A stretch of DNA of 64,000 nt from Pseudomonas sp. Seg1 (GTDB lineage Bacteria > Pseudomonadota > Gammaproteobacteria > Pseudomonadales > Pseudomonadaceae), in contig NZ_AP021903.1 of assembly GCF_018326005.1 (NCBI RefSeq), positions 2,420,001-2,484,000 of the forward strand. The letters are read 5' to 3'. The translations under genes were made by a program, and so were the position numbers. The notes under the pieces are model-generated. The model saw nothing but the letters and a program-made list of their open reading frames with translations, was not told the origin of the DNA and ran no database searches. Positions 8,431 through 20,059 of the stretch are shown here, piece by piece (the stretch's first letter is position 1; each line of letters begins with the position of its first letter).

Positions 8431-8518
8431 GTGGGAGCTGGCTTGCCAGCGATGACGGTGGATCAGTCGACATCCTCGGCACAGACAAACCGCCATCGCT
8501 GGCAAGCCAGCTCCCACA
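8431..8518. repeat. Inverted REP pair
   Basis: GTGGGAGCTGGCTTGCCAGC at 8431 faces its inverted copy ending at 8518. It lies between the two divergent transcription units (8208 minus, 8628 plus). Confidence 0.85.
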
Positions 8519-8627
8519 GGGTTTTTGGTGTTTGTGGGATCAGCGCATCGGGTCGATATCCCCGCATCCGGGCAAACCCCCACCCGTGGGCTATAACCCT
8601 ATAGGGACGTATCGGGAAGTCGCCGCC

Positions 8628-10076
8628 ATGAATATGCAGTCGAAATCGCTTCCGGTTGAGGAGGGCACGCTACGGTTGGGTTCGCGCAAGCAACCGTTCA
8701 ACCTGCTGCGCTGGTTTTCGCTGATCAGCATGGCGGTGATCGGCACCGTGGCCATCGCACTCGGGATGGTTTCAACGCGTTTCGTGATCGATGAAAGTGT
8801 GCAGCGCGATGCCTTGCTCACCGCGCAATTCATCCAGGCCATCGCGTCCGCCGAAGTGCGCCACGTGTCGATTCCCAATATCCGCACCATGGGCGAACTG
8901 CTCGATCCGCGTCAGGACAAGGACTTCCCCGATGTCGATCCGCAGGCCCGGGCAGGGGCGCGGGGGGAATTTCTCGATCACATCGAACACTTGCCGGACG
9001 TGATCCTCGCCAATATCTACGCGCCGGACCGGCTGGTGATCTGGTCAACCAATCCGGCGCTCGTCGGTACCAGCATTCATGCCGACGAAGACCTCGATCG
9101 CGCGTTCAATGAAAAGATTCCGGTGTCGGCCAGCTACCACGACGTTGACAAGGCCCGGGAGGAACAGAAGTTCATCATCCCGCCGGATTACATCTTCATC
9201 GAGAACTACATTCCGCTGTTCGACGCCGAGGGCAAGAACGTCACGGCGATGGTCGAGATCTACAAGGAACCCAAAGACCTGATCGCGCGCATAGAGCGCG
9301 GTTTGACCTTGATCTGGCTGGCCACCGCGCTCGGCGGCGGACTGATTTATCTGGGCCTGTACTGGATCGTGCGGCGCGCAGCGATTCTGCTCGCCGCCCA
9401 GCAAAAACAACTGATCGCCAATGAAACCTTTGTGGCCCTCGGCGAGATGTCCTCAGCGGTCGCGCACAGCTTGCGCAATCCGCTGGCGACCATCCGTTCC
9501 AGTGCCGAACTGGCGCTGGAGTTCGATGCCGGCCCGGCCGAAAAGAACATCAAAGACATCATCGGTCAGGTTGACCGCATGTCGAAATGGGTGCGCGAAC
9601 TGCTGCAGTCGTTGCGTCCGCTCAACGATGACCCGGAACCGGTGAACCTGGTGGCCGCGTTGCACGAAAGCCTCGTCGCCTTCGAACAGCAGATCGCCAG
9701 GGCCGGCGTGACAGTGGTGTTTCATCCGCAGCACACACCGATGGTGCTCAGTCAGCCGGTGCAGTTGACGCAGATCCTCAACAGCCTGCTGGCCAATGCG
9801 CTGGAGGCGATGGACAAGGGCGGCACGTTGACCGTCAGCCTTGAACCGAGCGGCGATCGTGGTGTATGCGTGGTGCTCAGCGACACCGGCAAAGGCATGA
9901 ACGAGGAACAACGGACCATGGCGTTCCGGCCGTTTTTCACCACCAAATCGGGGGGCTTGGGCGTCGGCCTGGTGCTGGTCAAACGCATCATGGAGCGCTT
10001 CGGCGGCGGCGTGACCCTCGACAGCCGCGAAGGCGAGGGCACCACCGTGCGCCTGGCCTTCCAACGCGTCCCCTGA
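8628..10076 (+). CDS. mnxS1: Sensor histidine kinase (MnxS type)
   Basis: 482 residues from the ATG at 8628, behind GGGAAG; an earlier frame start lacks a site. Residues 30-50 form the first membrane helix, followed by a periplasmic sensor region of about 170 residues, a second helix near 225-247 and a cytoplasmic kinase core. H280 in SAVAHSLRNPLATIRSS is the phosphorylation site; the ATP-binding part has the N box (LNSLLANALEAMDKG), DTGKGM and GGLGVGLVLVKRIMERF. It is closely similar along its whole length to the kinase at 14440-15933. Two such kinases around a multicopper oxidase, with an NtrC-type regulator, match the P. putida GB-1 MnxS1/MnxS2/MnxR system for Mn(II) oxidation. The numbering is mine, by gene order. 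Confidence 0.85.
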   Translation: MNMQSKSLPVEEGTLRLGSRKQPFNLLRWFSLISMAVIGTVAIALGMVSTRFVIDESVQRDALLTAQFIQAIASAEVRHVSIPNIRTMGELLDPRQDKDFPDVDPQARAGARGEFLDHIEHLPDVILANIYAPDRLVIWSTNPALVGTSIHADEDLDRAFNEKIPVSASYHDVDKAREEQKFIIPPDYIFIENYIPLFDAEGKNVTAMVEIYKEPKDLIARIERGLTLIWLATALGGGLIYLGLYWIVRRAAILLAAQQKQLIANETFVALGEMSSAVAHSLRNPLATIRSSAELALEFDAGPAEKNIKDIIGQVDRMSKWVRELLQSLRPLNDDPEPVNLVAALHESLVAFEQQIARAGVTVVFHPQHTPMVLSQPVQLTQILNSLLANALEAMDKGGTLTVSLEPSGDRGVCVVLSDTGKGMNEEQRTMAFRPFFTTKSGGLGVGLVLVKRIMERFGGGVTLDSREGEGTTVRLAFQRVP

Positions 10077-10097
10077 TTTACACCTTCCCCCTGTGCA

Positions 10098-10202
10098 TGA
10101 TCGTTCCCACGCTCTGCGTGGGAATGTCTCAAGGGACGCTCCGCGTTCCAATGGGACGCAGAGCGTCCCGGGCTGCATTCCCACGCAGAGCATGGGAACG
10201 AG
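10098..10202. repeat. Second GATCGTTCCCACGC palindromic repeat
   Basis: Same element as 1344-1458: terminal arms TGATCGTTCCCACGCTCTGC and its inverted form, inner GGGACGCTCC/GGGACGCAGAGCG arms. It follows the kinase stop codon by about 20 bases. A partial copy of another repeat (GAGCGGGAGCAAGCTCCCTC) follows at 10236-10262. Confidence 0.8.
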
Positions 10203-10292
10203 CAAGACAAAAGGGGTTTACGACTGCTGCGCAGTCGAGCGGGAGCAAGCTCCCTCGCCACAAGAATTCATACGCTCGATAATTTTATGAAC

Positions 10293-10340
10293 TTCCCCCA
10301 CCAATGGGTGTCAAGCCCCGGTCACCGGGGGGTGGGGGAA
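10293..10340 (+). promoter_or_regulatory. Nested palindrome, candidate activator site
   Basis: TTCCCCCACC at 10293-10302 is the inverse of GGTGGGGGAA at 10331-10340, and a second perfect palindrome CCCCGGTCACCGGGG lies inside at 10316-10330. The centre is roughly 90 bases upstream of the predicted sigma-54 start, the usual place for an enhancer-type activator site, so MnxR binding is a reasonable inference. A hairpin terminator for the upstream kinase is the alternative. Confidence 0.4.
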
Positions 10341-10384
10341 CCTACAGCGTCCCCAAGCCCCTGTAACAACTGGAAATAAATTCT

Positions 10385-10400
10385 TGGCGCACTAGTTGCA
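10385..10400 (+). promoter_or_regulatory. Sigma-54 promoter of the multicopper oxidase gene
   Basis: TGGCGC, five bases, TTGCA: the -24 GG and -12 GC pairs and the exact spacing of a sigma-54 promoter. Transcription would start near 10411, giving a leader of about 27 bases that contains GAGG 9 bases before the ATG at 10438. The in-frame TTG at 10396 lies inside the promoter and cannot be the start. Confidence 0.8.
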
Positions 10401-10437
10401 AAACACCATCACCCCTTCCTTGATGAGGCGGCTGGTG

Positions 10438-13241
<2,804 letters not shown>

Positions 13242-13245
<4 letters not shown>

Positions 13246-14345
13246 ACCGCCGCCACGGTGACAGCCAACCGCTGCATACCCCGCGCTCCCGGGCGCTGGG
13301 TATGCACCTGGTGCTGGTGCTGGTGGCCTGCGTGCTCGGCAGCCGCGTGCTGCTCGCGCACCAGGCCAGCGTTGACGCAACGGCAGCGACCAGCGAATCC
13401 GCCACCCCGTGGGGTGGCGACTATTTCCCCAACACCTTGCTGACTGATCAGGACGGTCGGCAGGTGCATTTTTTCGATGACCTGATCAAAGACAAAGTGG
13501 TGGTGATCAATTTCATCTTCACGTCCTGCAGCGACTCTTGCCCACTGGAAACCGCGCGCTTGCGTCAGGTGCAGAAACTCCTCGGTGATCGGGTCGGCCA
13601 GGACATCTTTTTCTACTCGATCAGCATCGACCCGCTCAGCGACACCCCCGAAGTGCTCAAGGCCTATGCGCAGCGCTTCAAGGTCGGCCCCGGCTGGAAG
13701 TTTCTCACCGGCGAATTCGAAGACGTCACCGACCTGCGCAAGAAACTCGGGCTGTTCATCGAAGGCGTCGACAACGGCCGCAGCAAGGATCACAACCTCA
13801 GCCTGATCGTCGGCAACCAGACCACCGGGCGCTGGATGAAAGCCTCGCCGTTCGAGAATCCGTGGATCCTCGCCGATCAACTGGCCAACACTCTGCAGAA
13901 CTGGAAACAGCCGAGCATCGAAGAAAGTTACGCCGACGCCCCGGACATTCGCCCGCCGAGCAATGGCGAAGAACTGTTCCGCACCCGCTGCGCCTCGTGC
14001 CACAGCCTCGGCCCCATGGATGGCCAGGGCCTTGGCATGCGCAGCATCGGTCCGGACCTGATCGGAGTGACCCGCAACCGTGATCCGCAGTGGCTGAATC
14101 GCTGGATTCGCGAACCGGATCGCCTGCTCGCGGAAAAAGACCCGACTGCCCTGCAACTCTACGAACAGTTCGAGCGAATTCCGATGCCCAACCTGCGCCT
14201 CGACGAGGCATCTGCGCAGTCGATCATCGACTTCCTCAGCGACGAAACCGAGCGCCAGCAACCGTCCGCCAATGCCATGGCCGACGGTGCATTGACGCCA
14301 GTAAAACCGGACCATGCAGCCGCGACGGTGAGTCAGATGCGGTAG
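13242..14345 (+). CDS. SCO1/SenC copper chaperone fused to cytochrome c
   Basis: 367 residues. An N-terminal membrane anchor (LVLVLVACVLGSRVLLAH) precedes a SCO/thioredoxin-fold domain with the copper ligands C96 and C100 (SCSDSCP) and H184 (KDHNLS). A class I cytochrome c domain follows, with C250-A-S-C253-H254 and a likely Met ligand in ERIPMPNL near 316. SCO proteins deliver copper or reduce cysteines during assembly of copper enzymes; a haem domain could pass electrons. The four-base overlap with the oxidase gene implies tight co-expression, so it probably metallates the oxidase or takes electrons from it at the periplasmic side of the membrane. Confidence 0.87.
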
Positions 14346-14439
14346 CGGCGAAATAGCATCATTGAACCGTGTGTCGCGGTCAGAGCCACCTACACTGATG
14401 GCTGTAACTGGCTCGATACAAAACCTCCAGGGCACTCCC

Positions 14440-15933
14440 ATGCAGCGACTGGAAATACAAAAAACCTCCGCGCCGGACACGCCGGCGGCAATGGGCAAGA
14501 GCTGGCGCGAACAGTTCAATCTGCTGCGCTGGTTCTCGCTCGCGAGCTTTTTGATCATCGCCGTCGTGGCAGTGGGGCTGGGGTACATCTCGACGCGCTT
14601 TGTCGTCACCGAAAGTGTCGAGCGCGACGCCTTGCTGACCGCGCAATTCGTTCAGGCCATTGGCTCGGCGGAAATACGCCACGCCGGCATCACCCCGGCA
14701 CGCACCATGGGCGAAATGCTCGATCCACGCCAGGACGACAACTTTCCCGATGTCGATCCCGTTGCCCATGCAGCGGCGCGCGCGGAGTTTCTCGACCATA
14801 TCGAACACCTGCCAGACATACTTCTGGCCACGGTGTATGCGTTGGATCGCACGGTGATCTGGTCGACCAATCCCGAGCTGATCGGGGTCAAATTCGAGGA
14901 TGACGACGAGCTCGACGAATCGTTCGAGATGAAAGTCGCGGTGTCCTCCAGTTATCACAAGATCGACGATGAGAAACCCGAGCAGCAGTTGTTGCGCGAA
15001 CCGAAGTATCTGTTCATCGAGAACTACATCCCGATGTTCAACGCCGACAAAAGCAAAGTCGTGACCATGGTCGAGATCTACAAGGAACCGGCGGATCTGG
15101 TCGACCGCATCGACCGTGGATTTGCCTCGATCTGGGCCGCCACGTGTTTCGGCGGTGCGGCGATCTTTCTGGCGTTGTTCTGGATCGTCCGCCGCGCGGC
15201 GAAACTGCTGCAGAGCCAACAGCAACAGTTGATCAGCAATGAAACCTTTGTCGCCCTCGGCGAGATGTCCTCGGCGGTGGCGCACAGCCTGCGCAATCCG
15301 CTGGCGACCATCCGTTCCAGCGCCGAACTGGCCCAGGAAGTCGCCAGCCCTGGCGCGCAACGCAACATTGGCGACATCATCAGCCAGGTCGATCGCATGT
15401 CGCGCTGGGTGCGCGAATTGCTGGTGTCGCTGCGGCCGATGAATGACGACGGCGAGGCGGTGGACCTGCTGATGGCGGTCGAGGACACCTTTGGCGCCTT
15501 CGAGGCGCTGATCAAACGCAGCAACGTCGAAGTGCGCTTCACTCCGCAAAACTGCGCGCCGGTCGTCAGTCAAAAGGTGTTGCTCACGCAAATCCTCAAT
15601 AGCCTGTTTGCCAACGCCCTGGAAGCCATGCCCAAGGGCGGTGTGCTCAGCGTCGAATTCGAATCGCCGCAGCCCGACAGCGTGCGCCTGACCGTGAGCG
15701 ACACCGGCAAGGGCATGAGCGCGCAGCAGCAACTGTTGGTGTTCAAACCGTTTTTCACCACCAAACAGGGCGGCCTCGGGGTTGGCCTGGCGTTGGTCAA
15801 ACGCATCATGGAGCGTTTCGAAGGTTCGGTCGTGCTGACCAGCCGCGAGCAGGAAGGAACCCGCGTCAGTCTCAACTTCAAAGTGGCAACGGGAGGGGAA
15901 TATGGAACACAGCATTCTGCTGGTCGAGGATGA
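14440..15933 (+). CDS. mnxS2: Sensor histidine kinase (MnxS type), second copy
   Basis: 497 residues from the ATG at 14440; the frame opens earlier at a TTG without support. Layout as in the first kinase: membrane helix near residues 32-53, periplasmic sensor, second helix (IWAATCFGGAAIFLALFWIV), H282 in SAVAHSLRNPLATIRSS, N box, DTGKGM and GGLGVGLALVKRIMERF. The sensor regions share long blocks (MLDPRQD, FPDVDP, FIENYIPMF, MVEIYKEP) but differ in charge, so the two kinases may sense different states of one signal. Its end overlaps the regulator gene by 32 bases. Confidence 0.85.
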   Translation: MQRLEIQKTSAPDTPAAMGKSWREQFNLLRWFSLASFLIIAVVAVGLGYISTRFVVTESVERDALLTAQFVQAIGSAEIRHAGITPARTMGEMLDPRQDDNFPDVDPVAHAAARAEFLDHIEHLPDILLATVYALDRTVIWSTNPELIGVKFEDDDELDESFEMKVAVSSSYHKIDDEKPEQQLLREPKYLFIENYIPMFNADKSKVVTMVEIYKEPADLVDRIDRGFASIWAATCFGGAAIFLALFWIVRRAAKLLQSQQQQLISNETFVALGEMSSAVAHSLRNPLATIRSSAELAQEVASPGAQRNIGDIISQVDRMSRWVRELLVSLRPMNDDGEAVDLLMAVEDTFGAFEALIKRSNVEVRFTPQNCAPVVSQKVLLTQILNSLFANALEAMPKGGVLSVEFESPQPDSVRLTVSDTGKGMSAQQQLLVFKPFFTTKQGGLGVGLALVKRIMERFEGSVVLTSREQEGTRVSLNFKVATGGEYGTQHSAGRG

Positions 15934-17332
15934 CGAACTGCTGGCCGAGAATATTCAGACCTACCTGGAGCGCAAGGACTTCGAGGTGACTGTCTGCCAT
16001 TCTGCTGAAGATGCGCTGGAGCAATTGAACAGCTTCATGCCCGACATCGTGCTGACCGACAACTCGCTGCCGGGCATGAGTGGGCATGACCTGATCCAGA
16101 AGCTGCGCATCAGCGCGCCAGATCTGAAAGTGATCATGATGACCGGCTACGGCAACGTCGAAGATGCCGTGGTGGCGATGAAGGAGGGCGCCTTTCACTA
16201 CGTCACCAAACCGGTCGCGTTGCCGGAACTCAAACTGCTGCTGGACAAGGCTCTGGCCACCGAACGGATGGAGCGCACGCTGTCGTTCTATCAGGACCGC
16301 GAGGCGCAGAAATCCGGGGTGCAGGCGCTGATTGGCGACTCGGCACCGATGCAGTATCTGAAGAACACCATCGGGCAGTTGCTCGACGCCGAGCGGCGCA
16401 TGGCCAACACCGATCTGCCGCCGGTTTTAGTCGAAGGCGAGACCGGCACCGGCAAGGAACTGGTAGCTCGCGCCCTGCATTTCGATGGGCCGCGTAGCAA
16501 GGGGCCGTTTATTGAATTCAACTGCGCGTCGATTCCGTCGAATCTGGTGGAGTCGGAGCTGTTCGGACATGAGAAGGGCGCGTTCACTGATGCCAAGGAC
16601 CGTCGCGTCGGTCTGGTGGAAGCGGCAGATGGCGGCACACTGTTTCTCGATGAGGTCGGCGAGATGGATCTGCTGCTGCAGGCCAAGCTCCTGAAGTTGC
16701 TTGAGGACCGGACAATTCGCCGGGTCGGCTCGGTGAAGGAGCGCAAGGTCAATCTGCGGGTGATCAGCGCGACCAACTGCAACCTTGAGCAAATGGTGCA
16801 ACAGGGCAAATTTCGCCGTGACCTGTTTTTCAGGTTACGGATCATATCGATCAAAGTGCCGCGCCTGTACGCCCGGGGCGACGATATCTTGCTGCTGGCG
16901 CGGCACTTCCTCGCCAGCCACGGCAAACGCTACGGCAAACCGAATCTGCATTTCAGCCAGCAGGCCGAGGAGTTGCTGCTCAGTTATACCTGGCCGGGCA
17001 ATGTGCGCGAACTGCGCAACATGCTTGAGCAGACCGTGCTGCTGGCACCGAGCGACACGATTGCTGCGCATCAATTGAACGTGTGCATGAGCCTGGTCGA
17101 CGAACCGCCGCTGCATATTCATGAAGTGCCGATGCACTACGAACCTCGACCGGCGAGCAACACCGAATCGATGAACCTGCCGGAAGTCGAACGCGACATG
17201 GTGCGCAAGATGCTCGACAAGACCGACTGGAACGTCACCAAATCAGCTCGCCTGCTGGGCCTGAGCCGCGACATGCTGCGTTATCGCATCGAAAAACTCG
17301 GCCTCGCCCGCCCGGATAAACGGCAGTGGTAA
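15902..17332 (+). CDS. mnxR: NtrC-type sigma-54 response regulator (MnxR type)
   Basis: 476 residues behind a GGGAGGGG site. The receiver domain (1-120) has the acidic pair E9-D10-D11, the phospho-acceptor D53 (VLTDNSLPG) and K in VTKPV. The AAA+ domain (about 140-380) has Walker A GETGTGKE and Walker B GGTLFLDEVGEMD. The sigma-54 contact loop reads GAFTDA (226-231) instead of the usual GAFTGA. A Fis-type helix-turn-helix closes the protein (WNVTKSARLLGLSRDMLRYR). It would be phosphorylated by one or both flanking kinases and activate the sigma-54 promoter found before mcoA, perhaps also the curlin operon. Confidence 0.88.
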   Translation: MEHSILLVEDDELLAENIQTYLERKDFEVTVCHSAEDALEQLNSFMPDIVLTDNSLPGMSGHDLIQKLRISAPDLKVIMMTGYGNVEDAVVAMKEGAFHYVTKPVALPELKLLLDKALATERMERTLSFYQDREAQKSGVQALIGDSAPMQYLKNTIGQLLDAERRMANTDLPPVLVEGETGTGKELVARALHFDGPRSKGPFIEFNCASIPSNLVESELFGHEKGAFTDAKDRRVGLVEAADGGTLFLDEVGEMDLLLQAKLLKLLEDRTIRRVGSVKERKVNLRVISATNCNLEQMVQQGKFRRDLFFRLRIISIKVPRLYARGDDILLLARHFLASHGKRYGKPNLHFSQQAEELLLSYTWPGNVRELRNMLEQTVLLAPSDTIAAHQLNVCMSLVDEPPLHIHEVPMHYEPRPASNTESMNLPEVERDMVRKMLDKTDWNVTKSARLLGLSRDMLRYRIEKLGLARPDKRQW

Positions 17333-17359
17333 AAGTGGTGACCGCCTGGACACCCAAAA

Positions 17360-17454
17360 CCCTGTGGGAGCGGGCTTGCCCGCGATGAGGTAGTGTCAGT
17401 CACCAGATAGATCGGCTGACAGGACGCCATCGCGGGCAAGCCCGCTCCCACAGG
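17360..17454. repeat. Inverted REP pair
   Basis: CCCTGTGGGAGCGGGCTTGC faces its exact inverse, with ATCGCGGGCAAGCCCGC. It follows the regulator gene and may serve as its transcription end. Confidence 0.85.
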
Positions 17455-17490
17455 GTTTTGTGGCGTCTGGTTAATACTTGGTAATCAGGA

Positions 17491-17838
17491 TCAATGCTGC
17501 TGCCGGCTCAGACACTCCAGCAAACAACCCGGATCCAACACCTCGTCATTCACGTAAATCCCGCGCTCGGCATCGTACGTGCGAATAAACACCCGCACCG
17601 TCGCATCCGCCACGGTGGGCAATTGCGAGTCGTAGAACACGTGATCATCCGGAATCACCACAAAATCCTGCGGCGCCGTGTCCTCGTAAGGCTTCGGCGG
17701 CGTTGCGTTCAAGGAATACGGAGCAGGGTGAGCAAAGGGCTGGTTGGGCCCGTAGTAAACAAAATTGCTGTCCAGCGCTTGCGCCTGATTGGCAGCGAGC
17801 AGACAGCCGGTGAACAACAGCCGATCGAGCATTTGCAT
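17491..17838 (-). CDS. Small secreted hypothetical protein
   Basis: 115 residues from the ATG at 17838, with AGGTG just upstream; a longer version from 17868 would put ten residues before the signal peptide. The signal peptide MQMLDRLLFTGCLLAANQAQA is followed by SNFVYYGPNQPFAHPAPYSL and a mature part ending with CLLEC. The two cysteines near the end could form a disulfide. I do not recognise the family. It stands alone between two repeat pairs, so context gives no hint of the role. Confidence 0.65.
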   Translation of the reverse strand: MQMLDRLLFTGCLLAANQAQALDSNFVYYGPNQPFAHPAPYSLNATPPKPYEDTAPQDFVVIPDDHVFYDSQLPTVADATVRVFIRTYDAERGIYVNDEVLDPGCLLECLSRQQH

Positions 17839-17909
17839 GGCGGCACCTGCGAGTGCGGTTTTCCCCAAGGCTATTAACTATAGCTGCCCGCCATTCAAAC
17901 AATCAGATA

Positions 17910-17994
17910 TGTAGGAGCTGCCGCAGGCTGCGATCTTTTGATCTTGACCTTTAAAAACAAGATCAAAAGATCGCAGCCTGCGGCAGCTCCTACA
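17910..17994. repeat. Inverted GTAGGAGCTGCCGCAGGCTG pair
   Basis: Perfectly matched inverted copies separated by a TTTTGATCTTGACC spacer that is itself symmetrical. Same family as 525-628. Confidence 0.85.
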
Positions 17995-18084
17995 CGAATT
18001 GGCTTACAAGTTTGCAACAACCGTAATTGCCGGGCTGATCTAGACTCGGATCCGCTCAATCACGAGCATCGTCCGGAGTGCGCC

Positions 18085-18891
18085 ATGGAAGTGCCGAACA
18101 ATAAAACCGCCATCGAGAGCAATCGACAGGCGTGGAACGATTCCGCCCGCCATCATCAGGATTCGCCTGACTGGCAGGCCTTGTTGAACGACGTTGCGCA
18201 GGCAGAATTCTCTTGCCTCGACGACACGTTGCGCGGCTTGCTGGAGCAAGTCGGGGTTGATGGCAAAGACGTGATCCAGTTGGGCTGCAACAACGGGCGT
18301 GAAAGCCTGTCGCTGTTCGCCCTCGGTGCGCGCGGGGTTGTCGGTGTTGATCAATCGGTGGCGTTCCTTGAGCAGGCCCGCGAACTGAACCGCCGCTCAG
18401 CGCACAACGCCGAATTCATCGAAGCCGATATCCATCATCTGCCTGCATCGCTGCAGAATCGCTTCGACGTGGCGCTGATCACCATTGGCGTTCTCAACTG
18501 GATGCCGGACATCGGCGAGTTTTTCCGCCATGTCGCCGCGACCCTCAAGCCGGGCGGAAAACTGGTGATTTATGAAACCCATCCGTTTCTGGAAATGGTT
18601 GATCCGGATGCGGAAGATCCTTATCGCCTCGCCAGTTCGTACTTCCGCGCTGAACCGTTTGTGCAGGAGGAACCGATTGTCTATGTCGGCAAGGTTGAAC
18701 AGCAGGCAGCGAAGTCGTACTGGTTTGTGCACACGCTGGGAGCGATTTTCAGCGGTGCTATCGGGGCAGGGCTGAGCATTGCGCATTTCAAGGAATACGC
18801 GCATTCGAATCGGGAAGAGGTGTATGACCAGTATCTGAATCAAGAGGCGCAGATGCCGATGTGCTTTACCCTGGTCGCCACCAAGGCGTGA
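18085..18891 (+). CDS. Class I SAM-dependent methyltransferase
   Basis: 268 residues from the ATG at 18085 (GGAG upstream). Motif I is VIQLGCNNGRESLSLFALGA, followed by the acidic end of strand 2 (VVGVDQS), motif FIEADIHHLP, and the post-I region ALITIGVLNWMPD with LKPGGKLVIYETHP. This is the Methyltransf_11/25 fold that moves a methyl group from S-adenosylmethionine to a small molecule. The substrate cannot be read from the sequence. It is a monocistronic gene between repeats. Confidence 0.85.
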   Translation: MEVPNNKTAIESNRQAWNDSARHHQDSPDWQALLNDVAQAEFSCLDDTLRGLLEQVGVDGKDVIQLGCNNGRESLSLFALGARGVVGVDQSVAFLEQARELNRRSAHNAEFIEADIHHLPASLQNRFDVALITIGVLNWMPDIGEFFRHVAATLKPGGKLVIYETHPFLEMVDPDAEDPYRLASSYFRAEPFVQEEPIVYVGKVEQQAAKSYWFVHTLGAIFSGAIGAGLSIAHFKEYAHSNREEVYDQYLNQEAQMPMCFTLVATKA

Positions 18892-18922
18892 ATGCCTTAT
18901 CGCGCCGACTGGCCTCATCGCT

Positions 18923-19222
18923 GGCAAGCCAGCTCCCACAGTTTTGTGTCGTACAAATAATACTGAGTACAACTCAAAACCCTAAGGGGGTTGGCAAGCC
19001 AGCTCCCACAGTTTTGTGTCGTACAAGCAATACTGAGTACAACTCAAAACCCTAAGGGGGTTGGCAAGCCAGCTCCCACAGTTTTGTGTCGTACAAATAA
19101 AACTGAGTACAACTCAAAACCCTAAGGGGGTTGGCAAGCCAGCTCCCACAGTTTTAGTGTCGTACAAATAAAACTTAGTACAACTCAACCCCTGTGGGAG
19201 CTGGCTTGCCAGCGATGGCGGC
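18923..19222. repeat. 70-bp tandem repeat built on a half REP
   Basis: GGCAAGCCAGCTCCCACAGT recurs at 18923, 18993, 19063 and 19133, an exact 70-base period. Each unit holds a half REP, then a stretch with GTCGTACAA and GAGTACAACTCAAAACCC. The fourth unit is partial and more diverged. At 19191 an opposite-facing REP (CCTGTGGGAGCTGGCTTGCC) closes the block. The 360-base gap between genes holds nothing else. Confidence 0.92.
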
Positions 19223-19252
19223 CGAATAGCCGCCATCCCTTTCAAGGATGTA

Positions 19253-19945
19253 TCAAGCCTGCGCCGCCGCACTCACCACCGGCCGCCCCGGTTTACGCAG
19301 TGGGTCAAGACGTGAGCCCTCGTAGCGGCTTTCACTGAAGAATTTCCAGCGACCGAACAGGCAATACACGTGCATCACGCGCCCCTGTTCGTGGTAGCCC
19401 ATGCGGATGTGCAGCTTCAGCGCCGGAATGTTGTGGGTCTCGCAGACATCCACCACCTTGTTGCAGCCCTGAGCCGCCATGGCTTCCCACAGCGCGACCT
19501 GCACGTCCACCGACAGACTGCTGCCGAAATAGGCGCGGGTCATTTCGCCACCAAACTCAAAGAATTCGCCAGGCTTCACCGGGAAGGTGCAGCCGTAATA
19601 GTGACGGTCGTGATAGTCGCGAATGCTGCCCCAGATAAACGCCACCGCGTGGCCGTCTGCGTCGAGGTACATGTGCCCGGTGTGACCCTCGGCGGCCAGT
19701 TCCGCCATGGTCTCCACGCGATCACCGAAATGCTTGCCGAACGCTCCGGCATTCTGCGGCGTGATGTCGACTCTGCGCAGGCCATCGTAAGGGCGCAGCT
19801 TGTGCGGCGGCACCGGGCTGACCAGGTCGCGCTCCATCCACAGCAGTTCCCAATGGAAGAACACGTAGCGTTTCCACAACGTGCCGAAGGTGCGACCGAG
19901 GCCTTTCTGGCGGATGCGTTCTTGTAGTTTTTCGATGACACTCAT
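19253..19945 (-). CDS. GNAT-like acetyltransferase, paralogue of the one at 22012
   Basis: 230 residues from the ATG at 19945, preceded by GGAGGG. The protein shares most of its sequence with that at 22012-22701, including ELLWMERDLVSPVPPH, HTGHMYLDADG, HYYGCTFPVKPGEFFEFGGE and CETHNIPALKLHIRMGY. The NIPALKLHxRMGY end is typical of GNAT acetyltransferases (acetyl-CoA site and the final strand). With two copies at the end of the polysaccharide cluster, acetylation of an amino sugar in the polymer is a fair inference. The gene is 114 bases after the deacetylase gene and may have its own start of transcription. Confidence 0.75.
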   Translation of the reverse strand: MSVIEKLQERIRQKGLGRTFGTLWKRYVFFHWELLWMERDLVSPVPPHKLRPYDGLRRVDITPQNAGAFGKHFGDRVETMAELAAEGHTGHMYLDADGHAVAFIWGSIRDYHDRHYYGCTFPVKPGEFFEFGGEMTRAYFGSSLSVDVQVALWEAMAAQGCNKVVDVCETHNIPALKLHIRMGYHEQGRVMHVYCLFGRWKFFSESRYEGSRLDPLRKPGRPVVSAAAQA

Positions 19946-20059
19946 GATGCCCTCCGTGGCCGCAGCCCGGGTGTTGTGGATGGTGCTTTTGTGGGTATAG
20001 ATCACCTTTGCGAGTACATTTCAAAGTGCCATCTTTGAAAGTATTGCAAGGTATGTAAG

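Noticed and set aside
10396..10398. TTG start for the multicopper oxidase
   Set aside because: It overlaps the -12 element of the sigma-54 promoter and could not be transcribed; the ATG at 10438 has a ribosome site.
18923..19190. CRISPR array
   Set aside because: The 70-bp units are joined directly, with no variable spacers and no cas genes; they are REP-derived tandem repeats.
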